Source: Nodosilinea sp. E11 (lineage in GTDB: Bacteria; Cyanobacteriota; Cyanobacteriia; Phormidesmidales; Phormidesmidaceae). From it: a stretch of 64,000 nt of DNA. The DNA is taken from positions 428,001 through 492,000 of the forward strand of contig NZ_CP136520.1 of assembly GCF_032813545.1 (NCBI RefSeq). The letters are read 5' to 3'. Below, piece after piece: positions 8,913 to 16,212 of the stretch (positions within the stretch are counted from its first letter, which is position 1; each line of letters starts with the position of its first letter). The position numbers were made by a program, and so were the translations under genes. The notes beneath the pieces were generated by a model that was not told where the DNA came from, searched no databases, and saw nothing but the letters and a program-made list of their open reading frames with translations.

Positions 8913-9107
8913 CCTGGTAGTGAATGGGTAAAAGCGTTGAAACCGAAACTTTCCGCGATTTCTATGGCCTCTGGCCTCACTTGCCCCCTCACCCGCTCTG
9001 GATTAAGCATCCCTATGCCAGGCAGGGGGATTGGTCGGGCCACGTTTCACATTGTTAACGCTATTGAGCCCTTCCGCAACCTTTGCCCTGGCTTTGGTCG
9101 GCAGATT

Positions 9108-9206
9108 TATCGCTGTAGCCAGTCCGGTTAAGACATTTCTCCTAAGAACGTTTGAACATTCGAACATTCGGTTTCTGGATGTCCTAACCCGGTGACTATG
9201 GCTATA
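9108..9206. repeat. Family A hairpin element, copy 2
   Basis: A 99-bp element running from TATCGCTGTAGCC to ATGGCTATA, in the gap between sodN and the nuclease gene. The core AACGTTTGAACATTCGAACATTC carries two substitutions (CGTT to CATT) relative to other copies. Confidence 0.82.
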
Positions 9207-9308
9207 ACTCCAGGTCTAGCGGCTTGAGAGTTGCGATCGCGCCTGCTTTGCAGTACTTTTGTACGACTTCGGATTAAGTTGCTGGGCTGTTTTACCGGTT
9301 GGAGAGCT

Positions 9309-10331
9309 ATGGCTGTTTATCGACTGCGTTTTTGGCGGCGATCGCTCGCGTTATTGGCCCTGGGCCTCGGTCTGGCTGGCTGTGGTGATCTACTGCTCGT
9401 CACTCGTTGGCGCACCCCTGTCGACCTCTCGACCTTACCCCCCTGCGTCGACGATGACTGCAACTGCGGCGATTTTGCCGCCCAGGCCCAGGCGCAAGCG
9501 GTGCTAGACGCCTTTGCAGGCGACCCCTACGGCCTCGATGGTGACGGCAATGGTCAGGCCTGTGAGCGACTGCCCACGGTGCTGCCACCCTCCGATCCGC
9601 CAGCGCCAGCCTCAACTAACCCGCACCTGGCGCTGGGCAATCCTAGCCAGGCGGCTACTACCAACCCCAACAATTACTTAATTCAGCGGGATCAGTATGT
9701 TCTCAGCTATAACCGCGATCGCAACGGGTTGAACTGGGCCAGTTGGGAGGTCGATGCCGCCTGGCTTGGCTCTGTGGGGCGTCAAGACAACTTTCGCCCC
9801 GACGGTGGACTGCCCGCCGGATTTTATCAGGTTACCCCTAACGACTACCGGGGCAGTGGCTACGATCGTGGCCATGTGGTGCCCTCAGGCGATCGCACCC
9901 GCACCGTGGCCGATAACGCCGCCACATTTTTAATGACCAATATCATGCCCCAGGCCCCCGAAAACAACCGTGGCCCCTGGCGAGAACTGGAAGAATACGG
10001 GCGATCGCTCGTCTATCAATACGATCGCAGCCTGCATGTCTTTGCCGGGGCCTATGGTAGCCAAGGTGATGTGGGCAACCGGGCGATCGCCATCCCCTCG
10101 CGTCTATGGAAAATCGTGGTGGTCTACGATCAGCTTAGCGATGGCAGCCTAGAGGTCAGTGGCGACACCCAAATCATTGCTGTAGATCTGCCCAACACAA
10201 ATCAAGTGGTGTCAGACTGGCGTCATTATCAAACCTCGATCCAGCGCATTGAGATAGCAACGGGCTACACCTTTCTAGAAAACCTGCCCCCAGCGCTCCA
10301 GACTACGCTAAAAGCGAACGCTGGCCAGTAG
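9309..10331 (+). CDS. Excalibur-type Ca-binding domain / DNA-RNA non-specific endonuclease lipoprotein
   Basis: The 340-residue product from the ATG at 9309 has a lipoprotein signal peptide (basic RLRFWRR, hydrophobic LALLALGLGL, lipobox LAGC), so it should be a membrane-anchored extracytoplasmic protein. Next comes an Excalibur-like module (CVDDDCNCGDF ... DGDGNGQACE). The C-terminal ~220 residues are a ββα-metal DNA/RNA non-specific endonuclease (NucA/Serratia nuclease type): YDRGHVVPSGD contains the catalytic DRGH, and NIMPQAPENNRGPWRELEEY contains the metal-binding Asn. The frame is open back to 9231, but that extension would hide the signal peptide. It probably degrades extracellular nucleic acid. 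It stands alone. Confidence 0.9.
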   Translation: MAVYRLRFWRRSLALLALGLGLAGCGDLLLVTRWRTPVDLSTLPPCVDDDCNCGDFAAQAQAQAVLDAFAGDPYGLDGDGNGQACERLPTVLPPSDPPAPASTNPHLALGNPSQAATTNPNNYLIQRDQYVLSYNRDRNGLNWASWEVDAAWLGSVGRQDNFRPDGGLPAGFYQVTPNDYRGSGYDRGHVVPSGDRTRTVADNAATFLMTNIMPQAPENNRGPWRELEEYGRSLVYQYDRSLHVFAGAYGSQGDVGNRAIAIPSRLWKIVVVYDQLSDGSLEVSGDTQIIAVDLPNTNQVVSDWRHYQTSIQRIEIATGYTFLENLPPALQTTLKANAGQ

Positions 10332-10952
10332 CTCAGACACTGCATTCCAGGAGTGATGATGATCGCCTATAATGGCAAGGAGATCCCTATGTTATTGGGT
10401 TCTTAATATGTAAGATAGTTGATTTAGTGGATTACCATTTCAAATTTTGCGAGGTAGCAGATATTTAAAGTATGGGTTAATTGATTATTTTATTTTTGAC
10501 TAAAACAGCTATAAAAGTCTGGGACATCTATTTTTGTGGTTAATCCAATGGTCTTTGGCTGATGTTGTCCGCTAAGTCTTAAGCTTACTTAGGCCTACCT
10601 TTGACATTAGGTTCATCTGAGTTCACGGGCTAGAGCCCTGATCTAAACATTGCTCCTATCAGCTCTAAGGCTAGCTCGTCCCCTAGATCGCTCATCAGTT
10701 TTCAGCTGTTGCATTTATCCTTGGCCTCGGGTGCTAGTGGTGTTTAGGGCAAGGCGTTGTCAGGCAGCATCGGCTAGCTAAGGCCACTCTCTAGCTTTTT
10801 CAAAGAGAACCCGCTAAACTCTTACCCTTGATGCTTACCTGAGGAGGTTAGTCTGCTTCATCATTAGTTCGTTGGCTGGTTTGGGTTAAGAAACCAGCTT
10901 CATCTCAAATGTCTATAGAAAACTGATCAATTTAATTACTCTTAGTTTTTTT
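10332..10952. other. AT-rich gene-free region
   Basis: About 620 bp of lower-GC DNA with no supported gene. A 16-codon open frame (ATGATGATC..., near 10356) behind AGGAGTG is too short to claim. No repeat of the families found elsewhere was recognised. It may contain the promoter and leader of the downstream NYN-domain gene. Confidence 0.45.
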
Positions 10953-11474
10953 ATGTCTAACAGGTACGGTTTAAAGCGGCTGTCTATATTTGTAGACGGC
11001 AATAATATGTTCTATGCTCAGCAAAAAAATGGCTGGTTTTTTGACCCCAAACGAGTATTGGAGTATTTCCTAGGATTAGACGGAGGCGCTACCCTAGTCA
11101 ATGCCTTTTGGTATACCGGCCTCAAAGACCCCCAAGACCAGCGAGGCTTTCGAGATGCCCTGATCAGCTTAGGCTATACCGTTCGTACTAAAATCCTCAA
11201 AGAATACTACGACGATACTTCAGGACGATATTCCCAAAAAGCCAACCTTGATATTGAAATTGCCATCGACATGTTTAACACGGTCGATCAATACGATGAA
11301 GTGGTTTTATTTAGTGGGGATGGCGACTTCGAACGAGCCATTGAACTACTGCGATCGAAAAATACCCACATCACAGTGGTCTCGACGGAAGGGATGATTG
11401 CCCGCGAACTGCGGAATGCCACAGATCGCTACATCGATCTCAACAGCGTCCGCAAATACATTGAAAAAGACTGA
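10953..11474 (+). CDS. NYN domain protein, LabA/DUF88 family
   Basis: This 173-residue protein is a single NYN (PIN-like) ribonuclease-fold domain. Predicted metal-binding acids are in SIFVDGNNMFY (near residue 14), the middle NLDIEIAIDM and LFSGDGDFERAI. The pattern and length match the cyanobacterial LabA/LalA group, of which LabA in Synechococcus elongatus acts in circadian output. Paralogues are common, so equivalence to LabA itself is not claimed. It lacks the C-terminal extension of longer relatives. No clear ribosome-binding site precedes the ATG. The gene ends about 140 bp before a tRNA gene on the same strand. Confidence 0.85.
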   Translation: MSNRYGLKRLSIFVDGNNMFYAQQKNGWFFDPKRVLEYFLGLDGGATLVNAFWYTGLKDPQDQRGFRDALISLGYTVRTKILKEYYDDTSGRYSQKANLDIEIAIDMFNTVDQYDEVVLFSGDGDFERAIELLRSKNTHITVVSTEGMIARELRNATDRYIDLNSVRKYIEKD

Positions 11475-11615
11475 GGGGCTAAGCAGCCAAGCTCAAACCC
11501 CACAGGATTTAGCCGGCAGGTGTTTTGAGCCCTTTCTTCAAACAAAGTTGAAAAGGGCTCGGTCCTGCGATCGCCCTGCGCTGCTATACTAATTGACTGT
11601 GAATATCTCTTGCTT

Positions 11616-11687
11616 GCCGATGTGGCTCAGTGGTAGAGCACTCGATTCGTAATCGAGCGGTCGCGGGTTCAAATCCCGCCATCGGCT
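11616..11687 (+). tRNA. tRNA-Thr (anticodon CGT)
   Basis: All four arms fold: acceptor GCCGATG/CATCGGC, D arm GCTC-AGTGGTA-GAGC, anticodon arm CTCGA-TTCGTAA-TCGAG and T arm GCGGG-TTCAAAT-CCCGC. The seven-base anticodon loop reads TTCGTAA, giving anticodon CGT, which decodes ACG (Thr). The 3' CCA is not encoded; TTT follows. Confidence 0.96.
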
Positions 11688-12171
11688 TTTAGTGGCAATA
11701 GGCATTTTGCCCATTTGACAATGGGGCCAAATCTGGGTCAAGGCTGCTGCCGCTTTGGAACCGCTAGGTAGAATATCTGCCGCCTAACGTTTCCCGAAGA
11801 TTGAGTTGATCCGACTACAAGTTCAGCCTTGCTCTGTGTCTACTCCGCGATCGCTGACTCAACGGTGCCAACAGATTGAGTTGGCGGGGCGGTAGGTTTG
11901 GAGTTGGGCTCAGTCGTTGCCGTTGCGGGCGCGGGGGTGAACTCTGGCGGTAGTGAGCCACCCCCGGTTCAGCAGGACGCATGCCACGCGCCCCTAGGGG
12001 TTGGCCTTTTGGGAATCGGGGTTTTGTGAGTTGGATTTGGTATCAGACCCAGGGCTAGCGGGCCACGGTCTGCCGAGCGCTGACATTGCTGTTAATCCAC
12101 AAGGCTGCGAGACGCCCCCTCGACGTGAGCGATAAACTCGTAGAGTTTTTGATTTGAGGAACTATTGAGCG
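11688..12171. other. Gene-free region with a family B repeat
   Basis: No supported gene. The segment about 11961-12043 is a reverse-oriented family B element ending TTGGATTTGGTAT, with its GCGCCCCTAGGGG centre. The rest shows nothing recognisable apart from a GAGG about 12 bases upstream of the MFS start. Confidence 0.5.
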
Positions 12172-13638
12172 ATGACCGCAACGGTATCTCCCGGTTCCTT
12201 TGAACAGCGGTTGGATAACGCCTCCCTGACCCGCGCTATGGCGTTGCTCTGGGTGCTCTCGGCGGGGCTGATTGCTCTAGACGGGTTTGATTTTTTTGTG
12301 ATCGGGGTCGCCCTTCCCTTCCTGAAGCGAGATTTTGGCCTGGATGCCACCACCCTGGGGGCGGTGGCTACGGCAGCGGTGGTGGGTTCCCTGGTGGGTT
12401 CCCTCACCCTGGGGCCAATTACTGACCGGGTGGGGCGCAAACCGATGCTAATTGTCGATGTGCTGCTGTTTGTGGTGGCGACGGCAGGCACGGCCCTGGC
12501 CTGGAATGTCGCTTCGCTGATTGCGTTTCGCTTTCTGGTAGGGGTGGCGATCGGGGCCGACTACCCGATCAGCGTCGCCTACATCACCGAAAATGTCCCC
12601 GCCCGCTACCGGGGGCGATTGGTGATTGGAGCCTTTACCTTTCAGGCGGTGGGGGCCATGCTGGGGGCGCTGACCGGAGTGGTGGTCATATCTCTGTACC
12701 AGGTGTTCTATCCCGATCCGGAACCCATGGCGGTGCAGTATGCCTGGCGCTGGATGCTAGGGGTGGGGGTACTCTTGGCAGTTCTAGTGGCGGCGGTGCG
12801 GCTGAGCGTTCAGCTAGAAAGCCCACGGTACTACATTAGCCGGGGTGAGTATGACAAGGCTTCGGCAGCCGCCAGCCAACTTTTGGGAGACGCGATCGTC
12901 ATTACAGCTGAGGGTGAACCGCCCCCAGAGACCGAGCCCACAACCCTGGCCACGCTGTTTACCCCGCTCCATCGGCGCAGTACGCTGCTGGCCTCCCTGC
13001 CATGGTTTTTGCAAGATATTGCCACCTACGGCATCGGCATTTTTACCCCGGCCATTATCGCCATGCTGGCCCTGTCTACGGAAACTAATTTCATGGTGCA
13101 GGAGATGAATGCGGCCAAAGGGGCGGCGCTGGTGGATGTGTTTTTGATCGTCGGGTTTCTCGGTGCCGTGGCCCTAGTGGATCGCCTGGGGCGCATTCGC
13201 CTTCAAATCATCGGCTTTGGGGGCATGGCGGTGGGGCTGCTGCTGCTGGCCGCTTCGGGGTTAGTCTCGCCAGATCAGGGGGCCGCAACAGGGCTGGTGT
13301 TGGCTGGGTTTGTAGTGTTCAACCTGATGATGAATGCTGGCCCCAATGCCACCACCTTTTTACTCTCGGGAGAGGTGTTTCCGACTCACCTGCGGGCCAC
13401 GGGGGCCGGGTTTGCGGCGGCCTTTGCCAAGGCGGGGGCGGTGCTGGGCACCTTTGTGCTGCCCATTGCGGCCAAATCCTGGGGGATTTCGCCCTTACTG
13501 ATGGGCTTGGCGGTGATCTGTGGGCTGGCGGCAGCACTTACCTACCGCTTCCGCATTGAAACCACGGGCCAATCCCTAGAGGCGGTGCAGGACTGGGAGC
13601 GATCGCTATCTCTCACCCCACCCTCCCAAGGCGGCTAA
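12172..13638 (+). CDS. MFS transporter (sugar-porter / aromatic-acid symporter-like)
   Basis: This 488-residue protein has twelve predicted membrane helices and the hallmarks of the major facilitator superfamily. The loop 2-3 signature is GPITDRVGRKPM, helix 4 is FRFLVGVAIGADYPIS, and PARYRGRL closes the first half. The second half repeats LVDRLGRIRLQ. GFDFFVIGVALPFL in helix 1 carries the charged Asp of phosphate- and aromatic-acid:H+ symporters (PHS/AAHS clades). The substrate cannot be read from sequence. A central cytoplasmic loop (~residues 225-270, acidic EGEPPPETEPT) separates the halves. The next gene on this strand begins 144 bp later and encodes an unrelated DUF202 protein. Confidence 0.88.
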   Translation: MTATVSPGSFEQRLDNASLTRAMALLWVLSAGLIALDGFDFFVIGVALPFLKRDFGLDATTLGAVATAAVVGSLVGSLTLGPITDRVGRKPMLIVDVLLFVVATAGTALAWNVASLIAFRFLVGVAIGADYPISVAYITENVPARYRGRLVIGAFTFQAVGAMLGALTGVVVISLYQVFYPDPEPMAVQYAWRWMLGVGVLLAVLVAAVRLSVQLESPRYYISRGEYDKASAAASQLLGDAIVITAEGEPPPETEPTTLATLFTPLHRRSTLLASLPWFLQDIATYGIGIFTPAIIAMLALSTETNFMVQEMNAAKGAALVDVFLIVGFLGAVALVDRLGRIRLQIIGFGGMAVGLLLLAASGLVSPDQGAATGLVLAGFVVFNLMMNAGPNATTFLLSGEVFPTHLRATGAGFAAAFAKAGAVLGTFVLPIAAKSWGISPLLMGLAVICGLAAALTYRFRIETTGQSLEAVQDWERSLSLTPPSQGG

Positions 13639-13782
13639 ACCCTATGGAGGCTCCACTGGAGTTGCGCGAACGGGCGATCGCCTCCAACTATTCCCTACTA
13701 TTTGGCTAGCCTGCCCCACGGAATTGACGGAAATTCCTCAAGATGATGCCAAATCCCACTTTTCTCAGCCCTAATCGGTCCG

Positions 13783-14154
13783 ATGCCTGATTTTAACCCC
13801 CAAGACGAACTTGCTCGCGATCGCAACCACCTGGCCGCCGATCGCTCCCTGCTATCCTTTGCGCGCAGCAGTCTCACCCTAATCGGCTTCGGGGTAGGGA
13901 TTGATCAAGTGGTCAGCGCCATTGCTCCGGCTGGACGCTTTATCGACCTTTGGGCCTACGGCCTCAGCCTGCTGTTGGTGGGCCTGGGCGTTGTCACCCT
14001 GGCCCTCGCCATCCGCGATTATCAAGGAGAAATGCAGCGGCTGCAGGCTCCGGTGTATCGCTATACCCCCCGTCCAGCCCTAGGGAGCACGACCGGCCTG
14101 GCGGTGCTGGTCGTAGGCACCCTGGCCTTCCTTTGGTTGGGGCTACAACTATGA
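13783..14154 (+). CDS. DUF202 (YidH-like) small membrane protein, paralogue 1
   Basis: The 123-residue product has the DUF202 signature: a polar N-terminus (DELARDRNHLAADRSLLSFAR) followed by TLIGFGVGIDQVV, the first membrane segment, then helices at ~50-72 and ~98-120. Function of DUF202 proteins is unknown. It is the first of three paralogues within 1.4 kb (14247-14651 on the minus strand, 14756-15148 on the plus strand). It keeps Arg-Ser after the AADR motif where the other two have Glu-Arg-Thr. Confidence 0.85.
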   Translation: MPDFNPQDELARDRNHLAADRSLLSFARSSLTLIGFGVGIDQVVSAIAPAGRFIDLWAYGLSLLLVGLGVVTLALAIRDYQGEMQRLQAPVYRYTPRPALGSTTGLAVLVVGTLAFLWLGLQL

Positions 14155-14246
14155 CCTTGGAGGTGCTGCGATGATTCCGTTGGCGGGTGGGTACCGCCCA
14201 CCAGAGGAGAGGGGCTTCCCCGCCAGTCATCCTGAATCAAGTGCTT

Positions 14247-14651
14247 TTAAATCAAAAACAGCGTGGCTACCAGACCAGCTAGCCCCAACATCACAATGCC
14301 GACTACCACCACCCGGTTCAAAGCCCCCACCGACAGCATCAAATAGTCGGGCCGCTCAATACTGTTTACGGCTAACCGATGTTGAATCAACGCTATGCCC
14401 AACAACACCAGCCCCAACCCTACAAATCCCATGCCAATCAGCGTGGCTGTCTCCTTGGTGATGGCCGGTTCCAGATTAGGAAATCGCCGTCGCAAACTGC
14501 GAAAAATTTGGTCAAAGGCAACCCCAAAACCGATCAAACTGAGGCAGATTCCCAACCAGGCATTAATGGTTCGTTCCGCCGCCGCCCGATTGCGTTCCTT
14601 CGCCAATTCATTAGTCGTATTAATCGGGTTTTGAGGCCTTGAATCTGTCAT
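14247..14651 (-). CDS. DUF202 small membrane protein, paralogue 2
   Basis: A 134-residue protein with the same layout as its neighbours: NELAKERNRAAAERTINAW, then SLIGFGVAFDQIF, an amphipathic stretch FRSLRRRFPNLEP and two more membrane segments. The frame remains open to 14846, but that extension overlaps the divergent third paralogue. The ATG at 14651 (MTDSRPQN) gives the family length; an ATG a few codons upstream (MIMPPQ) is an alternative. It is transcribed opposite to both flanking paralogues, so the three cannot form one operon. Confidence 0.8.
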   Translation of the reverse strand: MTDSRPQNPINTTNELAKERNRAAAERTINAWLGICLSLIGFGVAFDQIFRSLRRRFPNLEPAITKETATLIGMGFVGLGLVLLGIALIQHRLAVNSIERPDYLMLSVGALNRVVVVGIVMLGLAGLVATLFLI

Positions 14652-14755
14652 GGCGATCGCAGCTTTTTGGGGTGGCATGATCATAATCCCCATTTGTTCC
14701 GAGAATAGAGGGCAGACCCACCGGTCTGCTCCTACCCCCTTACCCCCTATTCCCC

Positions 14756-15148
14756 ATGACCCCACCCAACAACCCCGCCACCGAACTCGCCAAAGAACGC
14801 AACCGCGCCGCCGAAGAACGCACCCTAATGGCCTGGATTCGCACATCCCTCGCGCTCATTGGGTTTGGCTTTGGAATTGAACGCATTGTGGCCGCCATCT
14901 ACCAAGCCCTGGGCGATGCCGTTAACCCGCTACGGCTGTCGCGCATTTTGGGCCTGTCCTTCGTAGCTCTAGGCACCTTTGCCATGCTGTTTGCCGCCCT
15001 CGACCACCAACGCCAACTCAAACGCATCCAGCGCAACGACCTGGTTTACCAATCCCGCCAATCCCCTGCCCTGGTGGTAGCCTACATCCTCACCGGACTC
15101 GGGGCGATCGCCTTCCTCGGCGTGCTGATCAGCCCCCTACTGACCTAA
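14756..15148 (+). CDS. DUF202 small membrane protein, paralogue 3
   Basis: A 130-residue protein opening with TELAKERNRAAEERTLMAWI and SLALIGFGFGIERIV, nearly identical in motif order to paralogue 2, followed by membrane helices at ~70-90 and ~105-128. The acidic-basic AKERNRAAEERT motif is the conserved hallmark of DUF202. The start ATG at 14756 lies 104 bp from the start of paralogue 2, so the two are divergent from a shared short promoter region. Confidence 0.87.
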   Translation: MTPPNNPATELAKERNRAAEERTLMAWIRTSLALIGFGFGIERIVAAIYQALGDAVNPLRLSRILGLSFVALGTFAMLFAALDHQRQLKRIQRNDLVYQSRQSPALVVAYILTGLGAIAFLGVLISPLLT

Positions 15149-15262
15149 CCCTCATCTCTCCACCTCCCCCTGGCCAACACCCTATTTGCCGCGCTGTTGG
15201 TGTTTGTTCTGGGCATCAGCATTGTGGTAACGAGAGCCAAAACCTTCCACAGCTCCCCAATC

Positions 15263-15381
15263 CTACTTGGCTACCCCCGATTCTACTGGGCGAAGGGCAG
15301 TAAGGCCTCCGGCCAGGCTATGCCAACGCCCCTACGGGTTAACCGGTTGGTCTCGGGGGTATGGAACTCGGATTGGATATT
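15263..15381. repeat. Family B repeat, copy 3 (long subtype)
   Basis: A ~119-bp element that is the reverse complement of the copy at 26191-26318 over most of its length, including GCCTCCGGCCAGGC and the CGCCCCTACGGG segment, ending with a TCGGATTGGATAT-like terminus. It occupies most of the 298-bp gap between paralogue 3 and the PII-like gene. Confidence 0.75.
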
Positions 15382-15446
15382 AGAGCCACTGCGGGCCGAG
15401 ACAGGGGTGAAAACTAAGCTTGCTACAGGAGACGCAAGCCCAGTTT

Positions 15447-15746
15447 TCAATCAAACAAGCCTTCTACAGTTTGGCGAAAGACAATCAGGGCATGGGTGTC
15501 TTGAAAGGGTTTTAAGGCTTCAATGAGCTGGTTGGAGAGGTCGGCGGAGACTAGGGTTTTAAGCTCAATATTGGTGTTATAGCCAGCAATATCACCCATG
15601 CGTCTACCATGGCTGCCAGCGCCCTGGGCGGGTACCAGGGTGTAGCCCGAGACTTGCAGTTCGGTGAGTAGATTGATCAGCCGATTTTGCAGAACAGCTT
15701 CACCAATGATCGTAACGAGAGTGCCTTTGGTTAGAGAAGATGACAT
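15447..15746 (-). CDS. PII-like signalling protein (SbtB-type)
   Basis: This 99-residue protein matches the ferredoxin-like PII superfamily. A first beta-strand (GTLVTIIGEAVLQNRL) leads to LQVSGYTLVPAQGAGS, the loop region GRRMGDIAGYNTNIELKTLV and the closing helix and strand LIEALKPFQDTHALIVF. GYT, GxGS and the N-I spacing are closest to SbtB-type proteins that bind adenyl nucleotides and regulate the bicarbonate transporter SbtA. It lacks the C-terminal cysteine-containing loop of SbtB, and no sbtA lies in the window. Canonical GlnB is excluded by length and the missing T-loop tyrosine motif. Ligand and partner are unknown. Confidence 0.7.
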   Translation of the reverse strand: MSSSLTKGTLVTIIGEAVLQNRLINLLTELQVSGYTLVPAQGAGSHGRRMGDIAGYNTNIELKTLVSADLSNQLIEALKPFQDTHALIVFRQTVEGLFD

Positions 15747-16212
15747 AGTTAAAAGCCTCCAGGCTAAGTTGTGTTGAAATGGATTTTCTAAAAACTAGCC
15801 TCAGCCAGAAATACGACGCCCAAGATCAGAAAATATTGTTGAAGAGGCGAATCTTTGGCAATATCAGCTGATCTTGGCTGGGTATTTTATGATCTGACCA
15901 TGGAGCGAGAGTCTCTTTTAGGATGACAGACTGATGTTTAATCTTTAGTTTAAATGGGTGGAAAATGATGCCGACGTTTCAAGCAGGCAATCTACTGACC
16001 AGTTTAGCGTTGTTTGGGTTAGCTCACCGGTCTCAATTGGCTAGCGGCTGCAACAGAGAGAGTCCAGCCCAGCTAGACAAACGTCGCGATCGCAATGGGG
16101 AGCTGAGTCGTCATACTGTTTGTATCTAACTGTTTGTCTCAAACTGTTTGTATCTAAAATGACTCAGATCGGTGCTCAGCACAATTAGTTTTAGCCACAG
16201 CTCACCCTAAGT
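15747..16212. other. Gene-free divergent promoter region
   Basis: About 470 bp between the divergent PII-like gene and the CheB-CheR gene. No gene and no repeat of the major families was recognised. A short direct repeat of ACTGTTTGTATCTAA appears at about 16118-16132 and 16144-16158, with a partial third ACTGTTTGT... variant. Confidence 0.4.

Noticed and set aside
10356-10406. A 16-codon ORF behind AGGAGTG
   Set aside because: Too short and without a recognisable product; no evidence beyond the ribosome-binding-like motif.
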